From Streptomyces oryzae (GTDB taxonomy: Bacteria; Actinomycetota; Actinomycetes; Streptomycetales; Streptomycetaceae), in contig NZ_JADKMA010000056.1 of NCBI RefSeq assembly GCF_017676365.1, forward strand, positions 1 to 38,024: a DNA stretch of 38,024 nucleotides. The letters run 5' to 3'. Below are positions 7,226 to 15,579 of the stretch, piece after piece. The notes under the pieces are model-generated. The model was not told where the DNA came from and ran no database searches. It saw only the letters and a program-made list of their open reading frames with translations. Position 1 is the first letter of the stretch. Every line of letters begins with the position of its first letter. Made by a program: the position numbers and the translations under genes.

Positions 7226-10200
7226 ATGACCACCAGCCGTACGCCTGCCCAGCTCCGTGCGGACATCCGGGCGTGGAGCGGCGCACCGCACGGCCCCGAG
7301 CGCGTCGCCCGGGCGGAGGCGCTGGTCGCGGAGGCGGAGGCACTGGCGCAGGCGGGCACCGGAGAGGGGCGAGGGGCGCTGGCCGCCGCGCTGCTGCAGC
7401 TGGCCGCCGGCCGCGCCTTCGGCATCGCGGCGCGCACCACTCCGGCCCCCGTCGCGCGGGCGCTGCGGCTGTGGGACGAGGACCCCGAAGCATTCGACGC
7501 CGATACCGCTTTCGCGTTGCTGTGGTCCCTCAGATGGGCGGTTGAGGACCTGATCGCCGACCCGGAGACACCCGCCGCCGACATCGACGAGTGGCTCGCC
7601 CTGATGGCCCGCAGCCACGCCGAGGCGGAGCTGTCCCAACGGGCCGTACACGCACGGGAGTTCCTGGCAGCGCAGTCCTTCGGCGACCGGCCGCGCGCGG
7701 CCCGCGCCTACGACGACTGGCTGGAGGCGGAACGCGACCGCAGCGCCGACTGCGCGAGCTGTGAGCTGACCTGGCGCGGCCGGGCACACGCAGCCCGCGC
7801 GGAGGAGGCGGAGGCCGAGAGGCCCGGCTCCGGCACCGCCGAGGACGAGGCCGCGCTGCGGATGTGGGAGCCGGTGCTGCGCGGCGAGTACCCGTGCGCC
7901 AGCCGGCAGCCGTACGCACTGGCCGCCTCACTGGCCCCGCTGCTGCGCCTCGGCCGCACCGCCGAGGCCCGCAGCCGGCACCTCGCCGGCTACCTGCTGG
8001 CCCGTCAGGCACCTGCCGACCGCGCCACACTGGCCCGGCACGTGGAGTTCTGCGCCCGGACCGGCAACGAGCCACGGGGGCTGGAGATCCTCGCCGAGCA
8101 GGACGCGTCGTGCTGGGAACAGCAGGAGGATGCCCCGGGACACGAGGCGTGGATGTCCGCCGTGGCACTGCTGATGCGGCGGCTCGACGAGCTCGGCCAC
8201 GGCACCCTCCCCGTCCCCGGCCCCGCGGGCCGGGACTGGGACGCCGCCGCACTGCTGGAGCACGCCGCGTCCCGGGCTCAGGACGTGGCGGACCGGTTCG
8301 ACCAGCGCGCCGGCACCACGGTGCACGGTACGGCCGTCCGTGCCCGCATCGCGGCGGCCCCACTGGTCCGGCACCTTCCGCTGGGGGTGGGAGCGGTGCG
8401 GCTCCCGCCCGCCGGGGGCCGGACGGAGGCCGAGACGGAGACCGCGGACGCTCAGCAGCTGCTGGAAGAGGCGCGGCAGCTGAGCGCCATCGGACATCCG
8501 GACGCGGCGGCCCGGTGGGCAGCGCTGGCCGATGCCGTGACCCGCACCGGCGTCCGGCTCGGCCAGGCCGAGCGGGCCGAACTCCTCGACCACCGGGCCA
8601 TGGAGCTGGCCCGCACCGACCCGGCGGCGGCCGCTGCGCGCTTCACCGAGGCGGCGAGCCTCTTCGCCGGCGCTGAGCTGCCGGGCGAGGCCCTCGCATG
8701 CCGGGCCCGCGCCGTCTTCGCCGCCTCCTTCGCGCCCGAGGGAACGGCCGTTCCGCCCGAGTCCGTCGACGCGCTGTGCGCGGAGGCCGAACACCTGCAC
8801 GACGAGGGCCGCATCGGCACCCGGCACGCCACTGCCGTGCTGCTGACCCGCGCCCGGCTCCAGGCACACGACCTCGGCGGCACCCAGGAGGGGGAGGGGG
8901 ACGGAGGTACGCCCTTCGACGCGGCGAACCCGGCCAACCAGGCGCAGGCGCATGCCGCCGACTCGGGCCCCGGCGCCGACGCGGAACAGCCGGACGACGC
9001 CACCGACCCGCTGGGTCACGCGGCCGACGAGCTCGACGCCGAGCTGGCCCACCTCGTCGCCCTCGCGCTGCCCGACAGCGACGAGCCCGCCGTCCGCGCC
9101 CGGATCGCCGAGGCCACCGAGACCCGGGGACGGCTGGCGGCACAGCGCGGCGACGCCGTACGCGCCGGTGAGCTGCTGGCCGAGGCCGCCGAGCTCTTCC
9201 ACGAGGCGGGCCGGCCGTGGTCGGCCACCGGGCCCGAACTCGCCCTCGCCCGGCTGCTGATGGAGACCGGCGACCACAAGCGCGCCGCCGAGGTGCTGCG
9301 CGGCGCCCTGCACGAGCGGGCGGGCGCACCCCGGCGCACCCCGGCGGACCTCGCGCGCCTCCACTTGATGCACGCCGATGTGCACGCGGCCCAGGGCCTG
9401 CTCGCCGAGGAGGCCGAATCCCTGCGGCACGCCGTGCACGCGCTCCAGCTCTCGGACGGCGGCGACGAGGCCGTGCGCGCCAGGCTGCGGCTCGGCGGCT
9501 GTCTGCTCGCCCTCGAACAGCCCGACGAGGCGGCGTCCGTCCTTGTCGCAGCCCTCGGCGAACTGCTGGAGTCCGCCGACGAACCCGGCATCGTGCAGGC
9601 GTGCGTCTGGCTCGGCCAGTCCTGTGCGCGGCCCGAACAGCTCCGGGCCGCGGCCGGGTTGCTGCGCCGCGCCGCCGATCTGCCGCACCCGTGGCAGGAC
9701 CGGAACGGGCACGCCGTCGTCACCCACCTGGCGGCCGACACCCATCGCGCCTCCGCGCAGTACGCCGCCGCGGCCGAGCTGTACGGGCGGGCCGAGGAGC
9801 TGTGGCGCGCCCTGGGCGACCCGCACGCGGTGATCCGTACGCTGCACGCCCGTGGCTGGCTGGCGATGGAGTCGGGCGCGCCGATGGAGGAGTCGCTGCG
9901 CTTCATGGACGCGGCGCAGAACGAGATCGCCGCCGTGCTGCACGACCCGGAGCGGACACTGGAGGACGAACAGCGGCTCCGGCTCCGCCTGGAGACGGGG
10001 CACACCCACCGGCAGACCGCTGAGCTGCTGATCGAGGCGGTCTCGGTGCCCACGGCCCCCGCCCCCGGCGAGCAGGGCGCCGCGGCGCTGGACTGTTATG
10101 CGCGGGGCATCGAGTACGCGGATCGCGCCGTGACGGCGTTCCACGCCTGCGGTGAGGCCGGGCTGCACGAGGCGACGAGCGCGGAGCTGCGGGCTGCCGC

Positions 10201-10360
10201 GCTCGAGGTGGACCTGGGCCGCTACGACCAGGCCGTCACCCGCCTCACCCGGGTACGCGCCGCATACCCGGCCGGCACACCGGACCCGAACGGCGTCGTC
10301 ACGGAAAGAATGAGCGAAGCCGGTGCCCTGGAACTCCGCATCGAGGCCGCACTGAGCTGA
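7226..10360 (+). CDS. Large tetratricopeptide-like repeat protein, function unknown
   Basis: This 1044-aa protein is built almost entirely of Ala/Glu/Leu/Arg-rich helical hairpins with recurring A-x-x-L-x-x-A spacing of the TPR type (for example LAAQRGDAVRAGELLAEAAELFHEAGRPWSATGPELALARLLMETGDHKRAAEVL in the second half). No membrane segment, signal peptide or catalytic motif is visible. A CASCEL cysteine pair lies near residue 175. An acidic, glycine-rich, low-complexity linker lies around residues 550-600 (GGTQEGEGDGG onward). The start at 7226 is set by AGGAGG immediately upstream. I recognise the fold class but not a named family; a scaffold or protein-interaction role is the most that can be inferred. 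It is transcribed divergently from phoD. Confidence 0.85.
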   Translation: MTTSRTPAQLRADIRAWSGAPHGPERVARAEALVAEAEALAQAGTGEGRGALAAALLQLAAGRAFGIAARTTPAPVARALRLWDEDPEAFDADTAFALLWSLRWAVEDLIADPETPAADIDEWLALMARSHAEAELSQRAVHAREFLAAQSFGDRPRAARAYDDWLEAERDRSADCASCELTWRGRAHAARAEEAEAERPGSGTAEDEAALRMWEPVLRGEYPCASRQPYALAASLAPLLRLGRTAEARSRHLAGYLLARQAPADRATLARHVEFCARTGNEPRGLEILAEQDASCWEQQEDAPGHEAWMSAVALLMRRLDELGHGTLPVPGPAGRDWDAAALLEHAASRAQDVADRFDQRAGTTVHGTAVRARIAAAPLVRHLPLGVGAVRLPPAGGRTEAETETADAQQLLEEARQLSAIGHPDAAARWAALADAVTRTGVRLGQAERAELLDHRAMELARTDPAAAAARFTEAASLFAGAELPGEALACRARAVFAASFAPEGTAVPPESVDALCAEAEHLHDEGRIGTRHATAVLLTRARLQAHDLGGTQEGEGDGGTPFDAANPANQAQAHAADSGPGADAEQPDDATDPLGHAADELDAELAHLVALALPDSDEPAVRARIAEATETRGRLAAQRGDAVRAGELLAEAAELFHEAGRPWSATGPELALARLLMETGDHKRAAEVLRGALHERAGAPRRTPADLARLHLMHADVHAAQGLLAEEAESLRHAVHALQLSDGGDEAVRARLRLGGCLLALEQPDEAASVLVAALGELLESADEPGIVQACVWLGQSCARPEQLRAAAGLLRRAADLPHPWQDRNGHAVVTHLAADTHRASAQYAAAAELYGRAEELWRALGDPHAVIRTLHARGWLAMESGAPMEESLRFMDAAQNEIAAVLHDPERTLEDEQRLRLRLETGHTHRQTAELLIEAVSVPTAPAPGEQGAAALDCYARGIEYADRAVTAFHACGEAGLHEATSAELRAAALEVDLGRYDQAVTRLTRVRAAYPAGTPDPNGVVTERMSEAGALELRIEAALS

Positions 10361-10375
10361 CCGGTTGCGCCCACC

Positions 10376-10442
10376 TCCTGGCCGGAGGCCGGGGGAGCAC
10401 CCGCAGCTCGCAACCGACGGACAGCAGCACTCCCTCACCGGC
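10376..10442 (+). repeat. Dispersed repeat, central and tail modules (copy b)
   Basis: Immediately after the TPR gene lies CCTGGCCGGAGGCCGGGGG followed by an agcaccCGCAGCTCGCAACCGACG-type tail ending in ACTCCCTCACCGG. The tail closely matches 30123-30164, and the first part matches the central module at 1591-1615. The hairpin module is absent or decayed. Confidence 0.7.
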
Positions 10443-10495
10443 CCAACGGAGGGCCCGCACGGCCCCGCCTCCTCTCCCGGTGGCATGATGACAAG

Positions 10496-11413
10496 GTGAG
10501 CGCTGACCTGACCGTTGAGGTGACCGAGGTCTTCGAGGAGCACCGGCCGGTGCTCGACGGGGTGGCCTACCGGATGCTGGGCCGGGTGGCCGATGCCGAG
10601 GACGTGGTGCAGGAGGCATGGTTGCGGTGGTCGGCGGTCGACCACGCGCAGGTGCGCGAGCCGCGCGCCTATCTGGTACGCATCACCACCCGGCTGGCCA
10701 TCGACCGGCTCCGCCAGGCCCAGTCCAGGCGCGAGGCATACGTCGGCTCCTGGCTGCCCGAGCCGCTGGTCACAGACCTGGCTCCGGCCCCCGCTGCCCG
10801 GCAGCAGGACGGCGCGGAACGCGTGATGCTGGCCGAGTCGGTCTCGATGGCCGTGCTGGTGGTGCTGGAATCGCTCTCGCCGCTGGAGCGGGCCGTCTTC
10901 GTGCTGCGCGAGGCGTTCGGCTTCCCGTACGCCGAGATCGCCGAGACGCTGGAGCGCGGGGAGCCCGCCGTGCGCCAGCTCGCGGGGCGCGCGCGGCGGC
11001 ACGTGGCGGAGCGCAAGCCGCGGTTCGAGGTCGACCCCGAGCTCCAGCGCGACCTGACCGAGCGCTTCCTCAAGGCCGCGACGGAGGGCGATGTGCAGGG
11101 GCTGGTCTCGGTGCTGGCCCCGGACGTGCGGATGGTCTCCGACAGCGCGGACGGCGCCAAGGCGCCGCGCCGCGTCATCCTCGGCGCCGACAAGGTCAGC
11201 CGCTTCCTGGCCGCCGTCGCCCCGGAAGGGGCGCAGGACCCCGCGTTCGGTTTCCGGCTCCTGGAGCTCAACGGCGGTCCTGCGGCGCTGGTGACCTACG
11301 AGGGCCGCCCGGACACGGTCTTCTCCCTGGACGTGGCCGACGGCCTCGTGCAGGCCGTCTACGTCAACCGGAACCCGGGCAAGCTCGCCCACCTGGAGGG
11401 CGCCGGGGAGTGA
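10496..11413 (+). CDS. sigJ: RNA polymerase ECF sigma factor, ECF41/SigJ type
   Basis: This 305-aa ECF sigma factor carries a fused C-terminal SnoaL-like domain. Region 2 (about residues 10-85) includes VAYRMLGRVADAEDVVQEAWLRW. The family linker motif WLPEPL follows, then region 4 (about 120-175) with SPLERAVFVLREAFGFPYAEIAETL. The C-terminal domain (about 185-300) ends in NPGKLAHL, matching the ECF41 NPDKL-type motif, with DGAKAPR at the position of the family's DGGGK-like motif. In ECF41 proteins this extension regulates sigma activity in place of a separate anti-sigma factor. A GTG start is used with an AAGG-type site. An SDR gene converges 18 bases downstream; ECF41 genes often neighbour oxidoreductase, epimerase or decarboxylase genes. 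I found no convincing ECF41-type promoter in the window. The symbol reflects the common annotation of this class. Confidence 0.88.
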   Translation: MSADLTVEVTEVFEEHRPVLDGVAYRMLGRVADAEDVVQEAWLRWSAVDHAQVREPRAYLVRITTRLAIDRLRQAQSRREAYVGSWLPEPLVTDLAPAPAARQQDGAERVMLAESVSMAVLVVLESLSPLERAVFVLREAFGFPYAEIAETLERGEPAVRQLAGRARRHVAERKPRFEVDPELQRDLTERFLKAATEGDVQGLVSVLAPDVRMVSDSADGAKAPRRVILGADKVSRFLAAVAPEGAQDPAFGFRLLELNGGPAALVTYEGRPDTVFSLDVADGLVQAVYVNRNPGKLAHLEGAGE

Positions 11414-11431
11414 CCGCGGGGCGGCCCGCGC

Positions 11432-12205
11432 TCACAGGCCGCCCGCGACCCGCAGTACGGCGCCCGAGACGTACGACGCCTCGTCGGAGAGCAGCCAGGC
11501 GACGGCGTCGGCGATCTCCTCCGGTTCGCCCGGGCGCCGGGCCGGAGTGATCCCGGCCTTCTTCCACGCCCGGTCCGGGTCGCCCATCTTCGCGTGCATC
11601 CCGGTCAGTACGGATCCGGGCTGGACGCAGTTGACCCGCACACCCTCGCCCGTGAACTCCTTGGCCAGGCCCACCGTCATGGCGTCGACGGCCGCCTTCG
11701 AAGCCGCATAGTGCACGTATTCGCCGGGGGATCCGAGAGTCGCGGCGGACGAGGAGACGTTCACGATCGCGCCGCCCGGCCCGCCGTACGCGGTGGACAG
11801 CTCGCGCAGCGCACGCCGCGCGCACAGCAGCGCCCCCGTCACATTGACGTCCACGACCCGGCGCATCACCTCCGGCGAGGTCTCGGTGAACCGGCCGAGC
11901 GGCCCGGAGACGCCCGCGTTGTTGACCAGCCCGGTGACCGGGCCGAGCGCTTCCCGCACGGTGTCGAAGAGCCGGTCGACGCCGGCCGCCTCGCTGGTGT
12001 CCAGCCGGACGGTGACGGCTTCGCCGCCCGCCGAGCGCACGGCCGCCGCGGCCCGCTCGGCCGCCTCCTCGTCCGTCGAGTAGCCGATGCCCAGATGGTG
12101 GCCGTCCCGGGCCAGCCGCAGGGCCGTCGCGGCGCCGATGCCCCGGCTGCCGCCGGTGACGACCGTGACCTGCTGAAGGGAGGCGGGGGTGCGGGGGCGT
12201 GCCAT
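11432..12205 (-). CDS. SDR family NAD(P)-dependent oxidoreductase
   Basis: This 257-aa classical short-chain dehydrogenase has the cofactor motif TGGSRGIG at residues 17-24, NNAG at 95-98, a catalytic Ser in NVSSS at ~151-153, and Y166-x-x-x-K170 (YAASK). The C-terminus (SYVSGAVLRVAGG) is typical of FabG-like reductases. The substrate cannot be read from sequence. GGAGG lies 5-9 bases before the ATG. The promoter region contains a perfect 27-bp palindrome (12238-12264), so repression by a TetR-type protein is likely, although no such gene adjoins. It converges with the ECF41 sigma gene and is divergent from the GntR gene. Confidence 0.93.
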   Translation of the reverse strand: MARPRTPASLQQVTVVTGGSRGIGAATALRLARDGHHLGIGYSTDEEAAERAAAAVRSAGGEAVTVRLDTSEAAGVDRLFDTVREALGPVTGLVNNAGVSGPLGRFTETSPEVMRRVVDVNVTGALLCARRALRELSTAYGGPGGAIVNVSSSAATLGSPGEYVHYAASKAAVDAMTVGLAKEFTGEGVRVNCVQPGSVLTGMHAKMGDPDRAWKKAGITPARRPGEPEEIADAVAWLLSDEASYVSGAVLRVAGGL

Positions 12206-12237
12206 GGGGTCCTCCGGGCGTCGATGGCCGGTGCGGG

Positions 12238-12264
12238 TGCTTTGATCGATGATCGATCAAAGCA
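12238..12264. promoter_or_regulatory. Perfect 27-bp palindrome, probable operator of the SDR gene
   Basis: TGCTTTGATCGAT and its exact reverse complement flank a single central G at 12251. The palindrome is centred 46 bases upstream of the SDR start. Size and symmetry resemble TetR-family operators. It contains nested ATCGAT elements. No TetR gene adjoins, so the cognate regulator is unknown. Confidence 0.7.
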
Positions 12265-12301
12265 GCCCGTTCCCAGCTCGGCAAGGGTGTGGGCGCGGGC
12301 A

Positions 12302-12336
12302 TTGGTCTTGACCAAGGGTGGGGGCCGTCCTATGGT
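12302..12336 (+). promoter_or_regulatory. Promoter with DasR dre-like operator for the GntR gene
   Basis: TTGGTC-TT-GACCAA (12302-12315) is a perfect inverted repeat. Its core TGGTCTTGACCA differs at one base from the DasR responsive element core TGGTCTAGACCA. Overlapping it is a good promoter: -35 TTGACC at 12308-12313, a 17-bp spacer, and -10 TATGGT at 12331-12336. A HutC-type regulator bound here would block RNA polymerase, so autoregulation or control by DasR is likely (inference). The following 5' leader of about 90 bases is AT-rich and has a GTCCTT-N8-AAGGAC inverted repeat at 12354-12373. Confidence 0.62.
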
Positions 12337-12429
12337 CGGGAGGCATACGCAAGGTCCTTTAAAAAACAAGGACGCATAAAACACCGCCACACATCGCCCG
12401 CAGGGCGTACGGGGATTGCGGAGGCAAGG

Positions 12430-13185
12430 GTGGGGACCACGCAGCTGGAGACGGTGCCGGAGCCGAAGTACTGGCACTTGAAGACCGTGCTCTCCGACGC
12501 GCTCGACTCCGAGTTCGCGGTCGGTGAGATCCTGCCGAACGAGCGCGAGCTGGCCGCCCGCTTCGGCGTGGCCAGAGCGACCCTCCGCCAGGCCCTCGAA
12601 CAGCTGGAGCTGGAAGGCCGCCTCCAGCGCCGCCGCGGCGTTGGCACCACTGTCGCGCCGCCGCGCGTGGGAGTGGACGTCGGTTCCGAGGCCGGCCCCC
12701 ACACCTGGCCCGGAGCGCCGGGCGACGCCTGGCAGGCCGAGGACCACGAGCGGGCCCCGGCTCCCGCGGCCGTGGTCCGCATGCTGGGGGTGGCGGCCGA
12801 CACGGCGGTGCACGCGGTGCGGCGCGGGCGGATGACCGGCGGCCAGCAGGTGGCGTCCGAGGTGCTGTACGTGCACCCGGATTCCGTCCCCGCCCTCCCG
12901 CCGGGCGCCGACCAGGAGCCGGACGGTTCGGCGCGGGCCCGCACGGTGCTGCGGGAGCTGCACCGGCTGCAGCTCGTGGGGCAGGACCGCACGGTCGAGC
13001 TGGGGTCGGCACGCGCCGATGACGCACGCCGACTTGACCGGTTGCCCGGCGCGCCCGTTCTCGTCGTCACGACGCGGTATCTCTCCGAGGGTGGGACGGC
13101 GGCGGTTTCCGTCGCCACTTATCGCGCCGACACCTGTCGGCTCTCGTTCAGTGACAGCGAGGATGTTTCTCTGCTCGCCAGCTGA
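12430..13185 (+). CDS. GntR family regulator, HutC/DasR-like (UTRA domain)
   Basis: This 251-aa regulator has an N-terminal winged helix at residues ~15-80 (LPNERELAARFGVARATLRQALEQLELEGRLQRRRGVGTTV) and a C-terminal ligand-binding UTRA-like domain at ~100-250 ending in SVATYRADTCRLSF. That layout defines the HutC subfamily, which includes the aminosugar regulator DasR. The GTG at 12430 follows GGAGG at the right distance; a longer ORF from 12289 would run through the promoter described above. The dre-like site upstream suggests autoregulation or a place in the DasR regulon. The gene is convergent with a ROK regulator, the other class typical of sugar and aminosugar control. The actual ligand is not known. 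Confidence 0.88.
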   Translation: MGTTQLETVPEPKYWHLKTVLSDALDSEFAVGEILPNERELAARFGVARATLRQALEQLELEGRLQRRRGVGTTVAPPRVGVDVGSEAGPHTWPGAPGDAWQAEDHERAPAPAAVVRMLGVAADTAVHAVRRGRMTGGQQVASEVLYVHPDSVPALPPGADQEPDGSARARTVLRELHRLQLVGQDRTVELGSARADDARRLDRLPGAPVLVVTTRYLSEGGTAAVSVATYRADTCRLSFSDSEDVSLLAS

Positions 13186-13192
13186 GGAGGGG

Positions 13193-13250
13193 GTGCGCCT
13201 TGCTGCGCGTCGCAGGCTGCGAGTGGGGTCTTGCTCCTGTCGGGGCGCGT
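13193..13250 (-). repeat. Degenerate copy of the dispersed repeat (copy f)
   Basis: The 67-base gap between the converging GntR and ROK genes contains TGCGCGTCGCAGGCTGCGAG, close to TGCTCGTTGCAGGCTGCGGG in the reversed copy at 17071-17172, and ends in a GGGGCGCG stretch. The similarity is partial. Confidence 0.4.
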
Positions 13251-13252
13251 TC

Positions 13253-14413
13253 TTAAGGTTCCTCCAGGGTGAAGAGTTCGCTCTCCGCGCGGTCCAGGGC
13301 GACACGTAGGGCCCCTGTGGCGACCGCGGTTTCGCCCAGGCGGGAGAGGGCCACGCGTGGTGGGCGCAGGCAGTAGCGTTCCAACTCGGCGCGGAGCGGG
13401 TCGAGTACGCCGTCCAGGCCGGAGGCCCAGCCACCGACCACCAGCAGTTCGGGGTCCAGGGCCAGGACCAGGGCCGCCACATCGTGCACCAGGCGGGCCA
13501 GGAAGCGGTCCATGGCCCGGCGTGCGCGTTCGTCACCGCTTCTGGCCTGTGCGAACACCCTTGCCACTGCTGCCTCGTCGAGCGGGTGCAGCGGCTCGTC
13601 CGTCGTGGACAGCAGCCGTTCGGGCCTGGCCTCGCGGCCGAGCAGGTGCAGCGCCCCGATCTCCCCGGCCGCGCCGCCGTAGCCCCGGTGCAGCCGTCCG
13701 CCGATCAGGGAACCGGCTCCGGGGCTCAGCCCTGCGAGCACCATCACCACGTCGTCCACGCCGCGTGCTGCGCCCTTCCAGTGCTCGGCCAGCACTGCGG
13801 CGTTCGCGTCGTTCTCCACCAGTACGGGGCAGCGGAACGACCGCCGCAGCCGCTCGCCCAGTGCCAGCCCCGTCCAGCCGGGCAGTGCCGTGCCGAGCCG
13901 TACCGTGCCGTCGGCCTCCACGATGCCTGGGGTGCCCACGCCGACCGCGCGCAGCGTGTCCCGTGCGGTGCCTGTTCTGCGCAGCAGCTCGGCGACGGTG
14001 CTGCGGACCCGCTCCAGCCGTGCGTCGGCCTGCGCCGTCTCCTCGACCTCTCGGGCGAGGGACCCGGTGAGGCGGCCGGTCAGGTCGGACAGGACGGCCG
14101 CCACCCGGTGCGGGCCGATCTCCAGGCCCAGCAACTGGCCCGCCTCGGCCCGGAACCGGAACCGGCGCGCCGGGCGCCCGCGCCGCGCCGTACCGCCCGG
14201 CCGGACCGGTTCGTCCGCGGCCTCGGCCACCAGTCCGGCCTCGATCAGGTCCTCGACCACGCCCTCGACGGTGGGCCGGGACAGCTCGGTGGCGTGCACC
14301 AGCTCGGTGAGGGTCAGCGCCTCCGGGATCGTGGTGCCGCGCAGCGCCCGCAGCACGACCGTGGAGTTGATCCGCCGCAGCAGGGACGGGTCCCTTCCGG
14401 TCAGCCTGCTCAC
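13253..14413 (-). CDS. ROK family transcriptional regulator (XylR/NagC type)
   Basis: This 386-aa protein has an N-terminal winged helix-turn-helix (residues ~12-70, LTLTELVHATELSRPTVEGVVEDLIEAGLV), a short Pro/Gly/Arg linker, and a ROK sugar-kinase-fold domain (~90-380) with VGVGTPGIV, ENDANAAVLAEHW and VVGGWASG. ROK sugar kinases and many regulators have a zinc motif (CxCGxxGCxE) after the GG-AGEIGH-like segment. Here the segment reads GYGGAAGEIGALHLLG and no cysteine cluster follows, so zinc binding and kinase activity are unlikely. A GTG start is used, with GGAGGCGGAGC just upstream. The ligand is unknown; a sugar or aminosugar signal would suit the neighbouring DasR-like regulator. Confidence 0.9.
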   Translation of the reverse strand: MSRLTGRDPSLLRRINSTVVLRALRGTTIPEALTLTELVHATELSRPTVEGVVEDLIEAGLVAEAADEPVRPGGTARRGRPARRFRFRAEAGQLLGLEIGPHRVAAVLSDLTGRLTGSLAREVEETAQADARLERVRSTVAELLRRTGTARDTLRAVGVGTPGIVEADGTVRLGTALPGWTGLALGERLRRSFRCPVLVENDANAAVLAEHWKGAARGVDDVVMVLAGLSPGAGSLIGGRLHRGYGGAAGEIGALHLLGREARPERLLSTTDEPLHPLDEAAVARVFAQARSGDERARRAMDRFLARLVHDVAALVLALDPELLVVGGWASGLDGVLDPLRAELERYCLRPPRVALSRLGETAVATGALRVALDRAESELFTLEEP

Positions 14414-14565
14414 GCTCCGCCTCCCTGCATGTGCGCGTGGGGCGGATCGTAACCGCTTCGGGGAGTGACGGCGAGCGGCCGGGGTACCCCGATGGCCCGG
14501 CCGTACGTCCCCCGTCCGGGCGGGCCGGTCAACCGGCTGTCAGTGCCGGGAGGTTGACTGTTCCC

Positions 14566-14979
14566 ATGCACCTTGCCCACCACCTCACCGCCATCGGCCA
14601 CTTGCACGCGGGGTCCGGGGCGCGGGTCGTCACGTTACGTACGGCGGACCCGGACCCGGACGGCGATCCGGTCGAACTCCTGGAGGCCGAGCGGGAGGTG
14701 CGGGCCGACCACGAGGCGCTGGTCACCCTGCTGTCCCAGCAGTGGGGCGAGCCGCGGACCGTCGACCTGGGCCCGCATCTGCTCGCCGCCGCAGAGGGCG
14801 GGGCCTCGCTGCCCGAGCCCGAGCGCACGCTGTGCTGGCGGGTCGCCGAGCTCACCGTGTGGACGGTGGACGGGCGCTGGACGGGCGTGGGTCTGGCGCG
14901 CTGTAGCGAGGGGATACCACTCCAACTCCTCGCGGCGGCGGGGGAGCAGGGGCGCAGCGCACCGGTGGCCCTCGGCTGA
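14566..14979 (+). CDS. Hypothetical protein
   Basis: This 137-aa acidic protein was not recognised as a named family. It begins MHLAHHLTAIGHLHAG, has a mixed alpha/beta composition, a central helix (EAEREVRADHEALVTLLSQQWGEP) and ends with a short strand-rich segment (RVAELTVWTVDGRWTGVGLARCSEGIPLQLL). No signal peptide or membrane segment is visible. GGGAGG lies about 12 bases before the ATG. The longer in-frame ORF from 14431 is arginine and proline rich and is unlikely to be translated. It is divergent from the ROK gene and converges with mug, with a 14-base gap. Confidence 0.65.
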   Translation: MHLAHHLTAIGHLHAGSGARVVTLRTADPDPDGDPVELLEAEREVRADHEALVTLLSQQWGEPRTVDLGPHLLAAAEGGASLPEPERTLCWRVAELTVWTVDGRWTGVGLARCSEGIPLQLLAAAGEQGRSAPVALG

Positions 14980-14993
14980 GAGCGGTGCGGCTC

Positions 14994-15548
14994 TCACTCC
15001 TCGGCCGAGGCCGCCATCCGCAGCTTGCCGAACTCCTCGGCCAGCGCGGACGGCGTGTAATGCGCGTTGAGACCGCTGGGGTTGGGCAGCAGCCACACCG
15101 GCACCCCGCCGACCAGCCGCTGCTGCGGGCCCACCGCAGCCACGGGCTCGTCGAAGGCCGCGCGGTAGGCCGTTATCCCCAGCACCGCCAGCCAGTTGGG
15201 CCGCAGCTCCGACACCTTCTCCGCCAGCTGCCGGCCGCCCTCGGCGAACTCCTCGCGGGTCAGCTCGTCGGCGCGCGCCGTGGCCCGGGCGACGACGTTG
15301 GTGATGCCGAGCCCGTACGACAGCAGCTCCTGCTCCTCCTCGGGGTGCAGCCTGCGCGGGGTGAAGCCGGAGGCGTGCAGCGTGGGCCAGAAGCGATTGC
15401 CGGACCGTGCGAAGTGGTGGCCCGTCGCCGCCGAGAGCAGGCCCGGGTTGATGCCGCAGAACAGCACCCGCAGCCCCTCGGCGGCCACATCGGGCACCAG
15501 CCTGCCGCGGGCCGCCTCCAGCTCCTGCTTGGTGAACCGCGGGCTCAC
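14994..15548 (-). CDS. mug: G/U mismatch-specific DNA glycosylase
   Basis: This 184-aa enzyme is of the MUG/TDG family and removes uracil or other pyrimidine lesions mispaired with G. The two family active-site motifs are clear: GINPG at residues ~32-36 and NPSGLNAHYT near residue 157, the latter equivalent to the wedge motif of E. coli Mug. The GTG start at 15548 follows a strong GAGGGAGGAG site; the ORF continues to 15644 but into purB sequence. The gene begins 31 bases after purB on the same strand, so it is probably the distal gene of a purB-mug operon. Confidence 0.92.
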   Translation of the reverse strand: MSPRFTKQELEAARGRLVPDVAAEGLRVLFCGINPGLLSAATGHHFARSGNRFWPTLHASGFTPRRLHPEEEQELLSYGLGITNVVARATARADELTREEFAEGGRQLAEKVSELRPNWLAVLGITAYRAAFDEPVAAVGPQQRLVGGVPVWLLPNPSGLNAHYTPSALAEEFGKLRMAASAEE

Positions 15549-15579
15549 AGCTCCTCCCTCGCCCTGGCGCACCGCGGAC

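Noticed and set aside
7928..11392. A 1154-codon open frame on the minus strand opposite the TPR and sigma genes
   Set aside because: It is an antisense shadow caused by high GC at third positions; composition is Arg/Gly/His rich, it has no domain, and two clear plus-strand genes occupy the region.
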